From Flavobacterium zepuense (GTDB lineage Bacteria; Bacteroidota; Bacteroidia; Flavobacteriales; Flavobacteriaceae): a DNA stretch of 64,000 nucleotides. The notes below the pieces were generated by a model. It was not told the origin of the DNA. It made no database searches and saw only the letters and a list, made by a program, of their open reading frames with translations. Positions 34,805 to 43,400 of the stretch are shown here, one piece after another. The DNA lies in NCBI RefSeq assembly GCF_007097145.1, contig NZ_VJVZ01000009.1, forward strand, positions 1 to 64,000, written 5' to 3'. A program made the position numbers and the translations under genes. Positions within the stretch are counted from its first letter, which is position 1, and each line of letters starts with the position of its first letter.

Positions 34805-35365
34805 ATGATTTCAATAAAACCCCAAAAAGGCCATCTGCTTATAGCAGAACCTTCTACAATCGGAGATCTTTCTTTCAACAGGTCGGTGGTATTGCTTGCC
34901 GATCATAACCCTGAGGGCTCAATAGGTTTTATTTTAAATAAACCTCTTGGCTACACCATAAACGACCTTATCCCGGAGATAAGGGGCAGCTTTAAGATTT
35001 ATAATGGCGGACCCGTAGAGCAGGATAATTTGTATTTTATACACAACATTCCTGACCTGATACCCGATAGTATAGAGATATCTAACGGGATTTACTGGGG
35101 TGGCGATTTTGAATCTACCAAAGAGCTTATAAACCAGGGTATGATAAAAAAGAGCAATATCCGCTTTTTTTTAGGGTACAGTGGCTGGAACCCGCGCCAA
35201 TTGGAAGACGAGTTAGAAGAAAATTCCTGGATAATATCCGAGAACAGTTACAGTAACAAGATTATAGGAAAATCAAGTGCTTCTTTCTGGAAAGAAAAGA
35301 TAATGGAGCTTGGCGGAGAATATCTTATATGGTCTAACGCTCCTGAAAATCCTGCACTTAATTGA
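34805..35365 (+). CDS. YqgE/AlgH family protein
   Basis: 186 aa from ATG 34805; the longer open frame starts at a TTG (34757) and lacks family support upstream. Signature motifs are GHLLIAEPSTIGDLSFNRSVVLL, GFILNKPL and FLGYSGWNPRQLEDELE. The biochemical role of the family is unclear. It converges on the aminotransferase gene with a 12-base gap. Confidence 0.93.
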   Translation: MISIKPQKGHLLIAEPSTIGDLSFNRSVVLLADHNPEGSIGFILNKPLGYTINDLIPEIRGSFKIYNGGPVEQDNLYFIHNIPDLIPDSIEISNGIYWGGDFESTKELINQGMIKKSNIRFFLGYSGWNPRQLEDELEENSWIISENSYSNKIIGKSSASFWKEKIMELGGEYLIWSNAPENPALN

Positions 35366-35377
35366 TATAAACCTACT

Positions 35378-36217
35378 TTAACTAAACCGTATCTTAGCAT
35401 TAAGCCGCTTCAGTACATCTGAAGCAAGGCTGCTTGTGTATTCTTTTTTACGGTATTTTGTAACGGGCTGTATGCCGGTAATTACATTGGTAATAAAAAG
35501 TTCATCGGCCTTTTGCAGGTCAAAAGGCGATATTGATGCTTCGCTAACTTCTAATCCTTCAATTTTTTTAGCCAGTTCCAGCACCTGTTTGCGCATAATG
35601 CCGTTAAGGCATCCGTCAGATAATGGTGGGGTAATTAATTTAGTGCCGGTAAGCATAAATAAGTTGCCTTGCAGGGCCTCAATAACATTTTTATCGTCGT
35701 TTATAAGCAGGCAGTTGTCGTAATCATTTTCCTGTGCAAATATGCTGCCCGTTACCTGCACCATTTTATTGGTGCTTTTAAGGGTAGATAGCAGCTGTTT
35801 GGTAACATAGTAGTCTTTAAACAGCTCCACCTCATACAGGCCTTCGTTTATGCTGTACAGCGCCATGTTTAGAGGCTCTGCGGTGATTATAAACTCGCAG
35901 TTGTTATCGGTGGGGAGGTATTTGCCGCCGGGTTTCCTAAAGAAGGATATACGCGCCCTGTAAGACGGCGCAGCAGGCATATCGGCTATGAGCAATTGTA
36001 TTTGCTCATCCATATATTCCATTGTAAAATACATGGGTATTTCCATGCGTACAATGCGTAAGGAAGCCATTAACCTAAAGTAATGGTCTTCTAAAAATAA
36101 TACCTTGTTGTCTAAAACCTTAACCGTTTCAAAAATAGAGTCTCCGTATAAAAAAGCCCTGTTTTCGTGTAAAAGTATATTGGAGTCGGCAACCAGGCTG
36201 CCGTTGTAATTGATCAT
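35378..36217 (-). CDS. Class IV aminotransferase (aminodeoxychorismate lyase-like)
   Basis: 279 aa PLP enzyme of fold type IV. Motifs include the N-terminal RAFLYGDSIFETVKV, the Lys in STLKSTNKM that would hold PLP, and the C-terminal ELFITNVITGIQPV. Members are either aminodeoxychorismate lyase (folate synthesis) or branched-chain/D-amino-acid transaminases; the pattern favours a PabC-like lyase but substrate is uncertain. The start codon lies directly after a terminator T-tract, and a -7 box precedes that hairpin. Confidence 0.85.
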   Translation of the reverse strand: MINYNGSLVADSNILLHENRAFLYGDSIFETVKVLDNKVLFLEDHYFRLMASLRIVRMEIPMYFTMEYMDEQIQLLIADMPAAPSYRARISFFRKPGGKYLPTDNNCEFIITAEPLNMALYSINEGLYEVELFKDYYVTKQLLSTLKSTNKMVQVTGSIFAQENDYDNCLLINDDKNVIEALQGNLFMLTGTKLITPPLSDGCLNGIMRKQVLELAKKIEGLEVSEASISPFDLQKADELFITNVITGIQPVTKYRKKEYTSSLASDVLKRLNAKIRFS

Positions 36218-36249
36218 AAAAAAAGCCCTGAAAATTCAGGGCAAATATA
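36218..36249 (-). promoter_or_regulatory. Overlapping -7 box, hairpin and T-tract at the aminotransferase start
   Basis: On the minus strand TATATTTG (36249-36242) is followed at once by the stem GCCCTGAA-TT-TTCAGGGC (36242-36225), seven T and the ATG (36217). The hairpin should stop read-through from the START-like gene upstream, while the promoter starts new transcripts inside the stem, giving a very short leader. A TTTA lies 21 bases before the -7 box. Confidence 0.62.
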
Positions 36250-36269
36250 CGGTAATAAAACTTATTTTA

Positions 36270-36662
36270 TTAAACAGAGCCTAATACATGCTTAAGGTCG
36301 GATACCTGGTTTTCCCAAAGCTGTTTAGATTCGGCCATATCATCATCTTCGGCAAAATCTACCACCATTAACGATACGTCTTTAGTTATCTCATCTACAA
36401 GGATGCGCAGCTCAAAATAATACTCACTGTCGTTATTAGAATCATCGATCCACCTGAATTTAACTTTCTCCCCACTTTTTTTAGAAGACAGGCGGGCTTT
36501 TTCCTCTGTGTCATTCCATATAAAAGTAAAGAATTCACCTCGTGAATTCACGTTATCGGCAAACCATTCAGACAAACCTGAAGGTGTAGAGATATATTGA
36601 TATAGAAGCTGGGGCGATGAAGTTATCGGGAATTCCAGTTCATATTTCGTTTTTTCGTCCAT
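36270..36662 (-). CDS. START-like domain (SRPBCC/AHSA1-type) protein
   Basis: 130 aa from ATG 36662; an upstream ATG at 36704 adds 14 residues that are not family-like. The pattern YELEFPITSSPQLLYQYIST, GLSEWFADNV and FRWIDD is that of START-like/AHSA1 proteins with a hydrophobic ligand cavity. The ligand is unknown. It is one gene upstream of the aminotransferase. Confidence 0.86.
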   Translation of the reverse strand: MDEKTKYELEFPITSSPQLLYQYISTPSGLSEWFADNVNSRGEFFTFIWNDTEEKARLSSKKSGEKVKFRWIDDSNNDSEYYFELRILVDEITKDVSLMVVDFAEDDDMAESKQLWENQVSDLKHVLGSV

Positions 36663-36745
36663 TGGTGTAAAAATTTTCGGAAATATATAATAATTAACAT
36701 TCAAAAAAAAGTAATTGTAAAAATAATTTTTTTACGAAAATTTTA

Positions 36746-36776
36746 TTTGGAAGCTTTAAATAAAGTTTTATATTTG
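36746..36776 (+). promoter_or_regulatory. Promoter of tRNA-Met
   Basis: TTTG (36746-36749), 19-base spacer, TATATTTG (36769-36776): a perfect Bacteroidota promoter with the expected start near 36783, 28 bases before the tRNA. Confidence 0.8.
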
Positions 36777-36810
36777 CACCCGCATTCAAGGATGTACACA
36801 TAGTAAAAAT

Positions 36811-36884
36811 GGCGAGGTAGCTCAGTCGGTTAGAGCGCAGGATTCATAACCCTGAGGTCACGGGTTCAACTCCCGTCTTCGCTA
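36811..36884 (+). tRNA. tRNA-Met (anticodon CAT)
   Basis: 74 bases. The acceptor stem GGCGAGG pairs with CTTCGCT, the D-arm is GCTC-AGTCGGTTA-GAGC, the anticodon loop reads ATTCATAAC, and the T-arm has GGGTTCAACTCCC. CCA is not encoded. The sequence is like elongator Met; the initiator type would start CGCGG. A modified Ile-CAT tRNA cannot be fully ruled out. Confidence 0.95.
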
Positions 36885-36892
36885 CTTAAGGT

Positions 36893-36927
36893 AAAAAAAC
36901 CCTTCAATTAATTTTGAGGGGTTTTTT
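36893..36927 (+). terminator. Terminator after tRNA-Met
   Basis: AAAAAACCCTTCAA and a TTGAGGGGTTTTTT arm form a hairpin with a T-run. Confidence 0.82.
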
Positions 36928-37010
36928 GTTGAAATTATTTTACACTTCTTGCTAACAAGTTTGCAAGATTTAAAATCAAGACCGTTTTTATTGACAGTAT
37001 ATATGTAAGA

Positions 37011-37499
37011 TTACTGCTGCGCCATCATTCTTTCCATTTTTTCGGCTGCAAACGTATTATGCTGCTGGTTTGCTATATCTAATACAGATAGTCCGCGCTT
37101 ATCTTTAATTAAAATATCTGCGCCATTATCTAAAAGTAAGTCAATCATATTGTTTCTTCCAAACATTATTGTAAACATCAAAGCTGTACCGCCGTTGCCG
37201 TGCATAGCATTTATATTGGCTCCATTTGCAATAAGCAGTTGGGCCACATCTTCATATCCTTTAAAGCAGGCACCCATAAGTGCGGTGTTGCCGCTGCCAT
37301 CGGTAGCATTAATATCTGCGCCGGCATATAAAAGAGCCTTTACAGCATCGTATTGATTATTATAGGCTGCAATAATTAGCGGAGTATAGCCACGTTCATC
37401 AGTTACATCTACATCGTTTATAAGTGTAAAAATTTCTTTTAGTACCGGTACATTTCCCTGCCTTGAAGCAGAAAAGAGTGCTTTAGTAATATCATCCAT
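37011..37499 (-). CDS. Ankyrin repeat protein downstream of catalase
   Basis: 162 aa, with about four ankyrin repeats (units such as RGYTPLIIAAYNNQYDAVKALLYAGADI and GNTALMGACFKGYEDVAQLLIANGANI, quoted in part). No signal peptide. In Pseudomonas the ankyrin AnkB encoded after catalase katB supports catalase activity. Here the ankyrin gene lies 160 bases after the catalase gene on the same strand, although with a terminator between, so a similar helper role is plausible but unproven. Confidence 0.88.
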   Translation of the reverse strand: MDDITKALFSASRQGNVPVLKEIFTLINDVDVTDERGYTPLIIAAYNNQYDAVKALLYAGADINATDGSGNTALMGACFKGYEDVAQLLIANGANINAMHGNGGTALMFTIMFGRNNMIDLLLDNGADILIKDKRGLSVLDIANQQHNTFAAEKMERMMAQQ

Positions 37500-37623
37500 G
37501 TCTTGGGTATTTTAATTTGAATTTACAAAAAGCGATAATTAACGTAGCTTAAGGTAATCATAAAAGTTGTGTTAATGATATGCTAAATGATTCTCTAAAC
37601 TGAGATGTTGTTGGCTATGAATT

Positions 37624-37655
37624 AAAAAGTGGGAGGCATTTGCCTCCCACTTTTA
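37624..37655 (-). terminator. Terminator of the catalase gene
   Basis: Stem AAAAGTGGGAGGC / GCCTCCCACTTTT in a near-symmetric hairpin (37624-37655), with T on both sides. Confidence 0.85.
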
Positions 37656-37659
37656 GTAA

Positions 37660-39825
37660 TTATTCAGAGATTTTAGGTTCGCGCTCCCAAATACGGTGTT
37701 TGCCCATTTGGGTCGTAAAATCATCTGCAAAAGTTTTAGAGATTTCTTTGTTAATGATTATGCCTGGCAACGCCATATCTTTACCCCCTGTTAGCTTATT
37801 GCCAATAGTGGTCTTTTTGATAAGCGTGTCCAGATCGGCATCAAAGCCTATAACTTTACAATGCCTGTAAGCATCATTAATAAATTCAATAACATTATCA
37901 TTATCTGCTAAAGCTGCATTATTTTGAGATGATGGCACATACACAGCATCAAACAAAACAGAAGAAGAAGAGAAGAAAGCAAAATCTATCTTAATTTCTG
38001 TACCGGCATCTCCCTCAATATTTCCTGCGTGTGGGCCTACAATTTTAGCTGTTGCACCCTTGGCTTCTAATGCCTTTTTAAGAGCGTTAACCGATTTTTC
38101 GTTAACACCCTCGCCACATACAAAGGCTACCTGGCGGGTTTCTATGCTTTTAGTAGTGGTTGGGTTGTTTACCATGCTTAGGGCACGAGAGGGCTGGTAG
38201 GTCTTATCTACCCGCTTTGGCTCGTGCTTATTAGGGTCGGCATCAGCACCCACACCGTGGTTGATAGGTTTTTCAGGCTGCGCAGGTACAGCAAGGCCAA
38301 GGCCGGCAGCTACCTGTTGTGCTAATTTCTTGTCAACCTGATTAAGTAATCCTAACATACGCTCACGTATAGCAACTGTCTCTACTTTACTTAGCTCAAA
38401 ACGCAACGCTTTAATAATATGGTTTTGTTCGGGCTCTGTCTGGCTGTTAAAGAATAGTGCAGCCTGGCTAAAATGGTCGGCAAAGCTTTCGCTGCGCTCG
38501 CGTACTTTGTGTGCTTCAACACGCTCGTAATGGCTCACAAAACCACCCTCTGCTTCCTTAGCCTGAACCGGGTAGCCGTTATTTAGTGAGTTAGGGCTGT
38601 AACTTGTGCGGCCCACATTTATTTCCTGCCTCATGTGTCCATCACGCTGGTTGTTGTGCATGGGTGCTATGGTGCGGTTAATGGGAATTTCATGAAAGTT
38701 AGGGCTTCCTAATCTTGATAGTTGTGTATCGGTATAGGAAAATAACCTGCCTTGCAGCAGCGGATCATTAGTAAAGTCAATTCCCGGTACTACATGCCCC
38801 GGGTGAAATGCCACCTGTTCGGTCTCGGCGAAAAAGTTGTCAGGGTTACGGTTAAGTACCAAACGACCTATTTTAGTTACCGGTACCAGTTCTTCAGGGA
38901 TTATTTTGGTTGGGTCCAGCAGATCGAAATTAAATTTATGTTCATCTTCTTCAGGAACTAACTGTACGCCAAATTCCCATTCGGGGAAGTTGCCCATTTC
39001 TATATTATCATATAGGTCGCGGCGGTGAAAATCGGGGTCGTTGCCTGATATTTTAAGCGCCTCATCCCACACTACAGCGTGCGTACCCAGCTTTGGTTTT
39101 AGGTGGAATTTTACAAAAGTAGATTTGCCTTCGGCATTTATAAATCGGAATGTATGGATACCAAAACCTTCCATCATACGGTAGGAGCGGGGTATAGCCC
39201 TGTCGCTCATAGCCCACATAACCATATGCATACTTTCGGGCATTAAGGAGATAAAATCCCAAAAAGTATCGTGCGCAGATGCAGCCTGTGGTATCTCATT
39301 GTGCGGTTCGGGCTTAACGGCGTGAATCAGGTCGGGAAATTTCATGGCATCCTGTATAAAAAATACCGGTATGTTGTTGCCTACCATATCAAAAATACCT
39401 TCCTGGGTATAAAATTTTATGGCAAATCCACGCACATCTCGTGCCAGATCGGTCGATCCTCTAAAACCTGCAACAGTAGAGAAACGAACAAATACCGGGG
39501 TTTTAGTTGTGGTGTCATTTAGGAACCCTGCTTTAGTATATTCGCTCACGTTGCCAAAAGCCTCAAAGTAACCATGCGCTCCCGACCCTCGTGCATGAAC
39601 TATGCGTTCAGGAATTCGTTCGTGGTCAAAATGCGTTATTTTTTCGCGCATTATAAAATCTTCAAGCAAAGAAGGGCCGCGTTCGCCGGCTTTTAAAGAG
39701 TTATGATCGTTGTTTATCTTTACGCCATGATCTGTAGTAATAAACTGTCCGTCACTATACTCCCTGTTTTTTTCAAGATCATCCAGTTTGGCATTTTCGT
39801 TAGTAGGTGTGTTATTTTTTTTCAT
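37660..39825 (-). CDS. katE: Large-subunit (clade II) catalase
   Basis: 721 aa haem catalase. Active-site His lies in RIVHARGSG (H77), Asn in GNNIPVFFIQD (N150) and the haem-ligand Tyr in RLFSYTDTQLSRLG (Y364). A C-terminal flavodoxin/GATase1-like domain (about 575-700, from TRQVAFVCGEGVNE) marks the HPII/KatE type. It removes hydrogen peroxide. It is followed by an ankyrin gene, and its own terminator. The promoter could not be fixed. Confidence 0.96.
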   Translation of the reverse strand: MKKNNTPTNENAKLDDLEKNREYSDGQFITTDHGVKINNDHNSLKAGERGPSLLEDFIMREKITHFDHERIPERIVHARGSGAHGYFEAFGNVSEYTKAGFLNDTTTKTPVFVRFSTVAGFRGSTDLARDVRGFAIKFYTQEGIFDMVGNNIPVFFIQDAMKFPDLIHAVKPEPHNEIPQAASAHDTFWDFISLMPESMHMVMWAMSDRAIPRSYRMMEGFGIHTFRFINAEGKSTFVKFHLKPKLGTHAVVWDEALKISGNDPDFHRRDLYDNIEMGNFPEWEFGVQLVPEEDEHKFNFDLLDPTKIIPEELVPVTKIGRLVLNRNPDNFFAETEQVAFHPGHVVPGIDFTNDPLLQGRLFSYTDTQLSRLGSPNFHEIPINRTIAPMHNNQRDGHMRQEINVGRTSYSPNSLNNGYPVQAKEAEGGFVSHYERVEAHKVRERSESFADHFSQAALFFNSQTEPEQNHIIKALRFELSKVETVAIRERMLGLLNQVDKKLAQQVAAGLGLAVPAQPEKPINHGVGADADPNKHEPKRVDKTYQPSRALSMVNNPTTTKSIETRQVAFVCGEGVNEKSVNALKKALEAKGATAKIVGPHAGNIEGDAGTEIKIDFAFFSSSSVLFDAVYVPSSQNNAALADNDNVIEFINDAYRHCKVIGFDADLDTLIKKTTIGNKLTGGKDMALPGIIINKEISKTFADDFTTQMGKHRIWEREPKISE

Positions 39826-40300
39826 TTCAAAAACTTTTTTTTATAAAAATGTATTTAAAGGTAATTATTTGAAACACCATTCTTGCCTGATTAAGAAAAC
39901 TTTAGTATCAAAACCATAGTATAAATCTTCTGCCAAAACATTGTGGGTTGCCCAAACAGGTGTTTGTACGAGTAAGCAAGCCGTATGTAATTACAAGTCG
40001 TATGTAATTAATAGTAACCATATCAATTCTATTGATAACAATACGGTATATATTGGTAAAAACGAAATTCCAATAGGTAACACCTACAGAGAATTTTTCT
40101 TTGATGAATTTGTTGCCAAAAAAATGTTTAAAAGAGGGTAAATGTGATAATATTTCTGCCTCTGGATAAGTTTTTTTCTCAAGACATGACACAAGTATAA
40201 TTTAAATAGTGATTAATTAAATTTAAGTAAGATATTTTGGGTAATAAATAATTTTAAATATTTATAATTACGTTATCCTTAAATATGGAGTAAAAACTTA

Positions 40301-40332
40301 ACTGTTTTTAAGGATTTTAGTTTGTATATTTG
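40301..40332 (+). promoter_or_regulatory. Candidate promoter of the HTCS regulator
   Basis: TATATTTG at 40325-40332 is a perfect -7 box; the best -33 is ACTG at 40301-40304 with a 20-base spacer. Transcription would start near 40339. Confidence 0.5.
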
Positions 40333-40358
40333 TTAGTGTCCGGTGAATCAAAGGTGGA

Positions 40359-40383
40359 GATAATAAGAATAATTCTAATTATC
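40359..40383. promoter_or_regulatory. 25-base palindrome in the HTCS leader
   Basis: Half-sites GATAATnAGAAT and ATTCTnATTATC around a central A. It lies about 20-44 bases downstream of the predicted transcript start, well placed for repression or autoregulation. Confidence 0.55.
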
Positions 40384-40462
40384 ATTTAAATTGTAATTGG
40401 TAGCATTCACTCTCTGTACACCTAATATTTAGACAGCTATAGAATTAGAAAAGAATATCCTC

Positions 40463-43400
40463 TTGAAAAATATATTTTTAATAGTTATCTTCATTTTTGG
40501 AGTATGTGTTACTTGCAGCACTACTGTAGCTCAGGACATCATACCACTGCGGACGCAAAAAGAACCTATCGCTAATAACGATTTACATTCCTTTAAAAAT
40601 CCTCAGCTAAAATATTCCTTAGAACAATTAGATAACACTAAAGGATTGTCTAACAGTTCTATAAACTGTATTTTTCAGGATTCTCAAAACCTTGTATGGA
40701 TAGGCACATGGGATGGGCTAAACCGTTATGATGGCAATGAGTTTAAGATTTTCAGGCCGGAGCCCGGCAATAAAAATGCGTTAAGCAACCAGGTTATCCT
40801 TAAAATTGGTGAGGATAAAACGGGACAAATTTGGGCATTAACCCTGCACGGCATTAACCGCTATAATAAAAAGACCGATACATTTACACCTTATTATTTT
40901 TCCAGGAATAATAAGCCACCATTATCAGAGTCGGAGTTTAATATGGCACTAAACAGCTCTAAAGAGGTTTTTTGTGCAGTTAAAGACTGGGGTCTGGGTT
41001 ATTTTAACGGGAATGATTTCGTGCCATTAAAAGGCTCAGGAATTAATGCCAAAACTATAAAAAAGATTGAATTTTCAACTAATGGAGAATTACTGGCATT
41101 GGTACAAGGCAACCGGCTTTATACTCTTACTATTAAAGCAGCCGCCAATGGCAAAAAGGTAATAGCTAAAACCACATTACTATCTGATGCTGTAAAAGAG
41201 TTTGATGTGCTGCCGGTTAATAAAATATTTACGATCAATATTAAAGGCGAAGCAGCAATACTTGCATTAAATAGTAAAACAGCAACAACTATATCAGAAA
41301 GAAATGTCCAAAGTATAATAGGGCATATACCACAGGGGTTAATACTCGCGGGCAGATCGGGCTATACAATTATAGATCCTGACGGTAATAAAATAGCCAT
41401 GCCGTGGGCTAAATACCTTAAAAACCAAAAAATAACAACCTTAGTACAGGGCAGCGAAAATGTATTGTGGACAGGAACCGATGGCGATGGCGTTTTTAAA
41501 ATGTACCCTCTTAAAAAAGCTTTTAACCTTATCTCTAAAATACAAATGCCGGAGTTGGATGGCGGCATCGTAAGGGCATTTTTAAAATCGGGCCAAAATT
41601 CTTTTTGGGTAGGTACAAAAGGTAAGGGACTATTTCATTTTACAGAAGATTTTTATCTAAACCCAGATAAACCACTTACGTACCAGAATTTTAATGAAAG
41701 TAATAGCGCTGTAAATAATGCTGTTTTTGCTTTATGCAAGGGCAAAGACAACCTTATTTATATAGGTACCGATGGTGATGGGATTTCGGTTTTCGATGAA
41801 AATACATCAAAAATTATTAGCTGGGGGGAAATTGAGGGCTCCTCTGCATGCGACTATTTTAAATCTACCTATGCCATGTATCAGGATACTGATGGGTATA
41901 TTTATTTAGGTACCAGTGGCTATGGCATGGTTAAGTGCAAAATAAAGCGGGCAGGTAATAAGTTAAAGGTTACTCATTTTAAAAGATACGTTGCAGGGAC
42001 CGGTGTAAACGGCATGCTTAGCAGCAACATTATATTTTCTATAATACCCGAAAACAACAACCAGCTTTGGATAGGTACGCGACTGGGCGGACTTAATCTT
42101 TTTGATAAGCGCACAGGAAAATTCCAAACCTATAAAAACATAGCTAACGATCCTGAAAGCCTCTCTAATAACGATATACTGTGCCTTGTTAAAGATGAAA
42201 GCAATAAATTGTGGATAGGTACCAGCTTTGGCCTTAATATGCTTAAAAGCGTAGATAGTAATGGTAAAGCCGTGTTTAAAAGTTTTACGGTTAGGGATGG
42301 CCTGCCTAATAACACCATTCACGGCATTATACCCATAAATAAATCCAACCTATGGTTAAGCACTAACTTTGGCTTATCTGATTTTGCTGTGGGCCAGGCA
42401 AAATTTACCAACTATTCTAAAAACGAAGGCCTGCAAAATAACGAGTTTTCCGACGGTGCATTTTATAGCGATACAGCATCCGGGTATATTTTTATGGGAG
42501 GCATAAAAGGTTTTAATTACTTTATACCTCAAAAAATAAAAGAATCAACCGTAGTGCCAGATCTTCTTATTGACAGGATAAGCGGGCAAAACCTGCCCAC
42601 GCCATATTATCAGGGACTGGTTATAGCGCCAAATTCTACCACCTACCCATCCATAACCTTAAAACACAATCAAAACTTTTTTGATATTCACCTCGCGGCA
42701 CTTACCTATACAAATAACGATAAATGCCGGTTTGCCTACCAGTTAAAAGGCTTTGATAAAAGCTGGAACGCAATTGATAACAGGAAGGTTATTTCTTTTA
42801 CCAATGTTCCTCGCGGCAATTACTCCCTTTTTATGAAATGGAGCAATGCCGATGGCGTTTGGAGCGCCTCTGTACATGCCATAGATATAAGGATTAGTCC
42901 TGTATGGTGGCAATCTAACCTTGCCCTTGCCATATATTTGTTACTGGGTGTTTCGTTTATTCTTTTCGTAAGGAGTTATTATTTAAAAAAACAATCGCTA
43001 AGGCAAAATATACTTTTCAGGAAAAACGAAGAAGAGCTGCACGAAAACAGGCTTACGTTTTTTACTAACATTGCCCATGAGTTTTTAACCCCGCTTACGC
43101 TAATTGTCGGGCCGGTGCAAAAGCTGTCTGAAGCTAAAAATCTTACCGACCGCAATCAGAAATTTATACACATGATTCAGCGGAACGCTTCAAGGTTGCT
43201 ATTCCTTACCCAACAGTTGCTGGAGTTTAGAAAGGCAGAACATGACTCGCTTGAAATTACAGTAAAGAAGTTTGACCTTGTAAACCTTATAGAGCAAATT
43301 GCCGAACTGTTTGATGACTGGGCAATGGATAAAAATATTGAATATATGCTAAATATACCATCGGCTATGCCGGGATGGTTTGATAAGGACAAGCTGGAAA

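Larger units (their letters stand above)
39826..40462. other. 637-base intergenic region before the PUL regulator
   Basis: AT-rich divergent gap between catalase and the HTCS gene. Short overlapping frames on both strands (about 39908-40192) show no family-like sequence and are rejected. The direct repeat GTATGTAATTA occurs twice near 39985-40000. A -7 box and a 25-base palindrome lie just before the HTCS gene. Confidence 0.6.

Noticed and set aside
36811..36884. tRNA as an integration site
   Set aside because: No integrase and no second copy of the tRNA 3' end nearby.
39908..40192. Overlapping ORFs on both strands in the gap before the HTCS gene
   Set aside because: No conserved pattern, no promoter or RBS, AT-rich chance frames.
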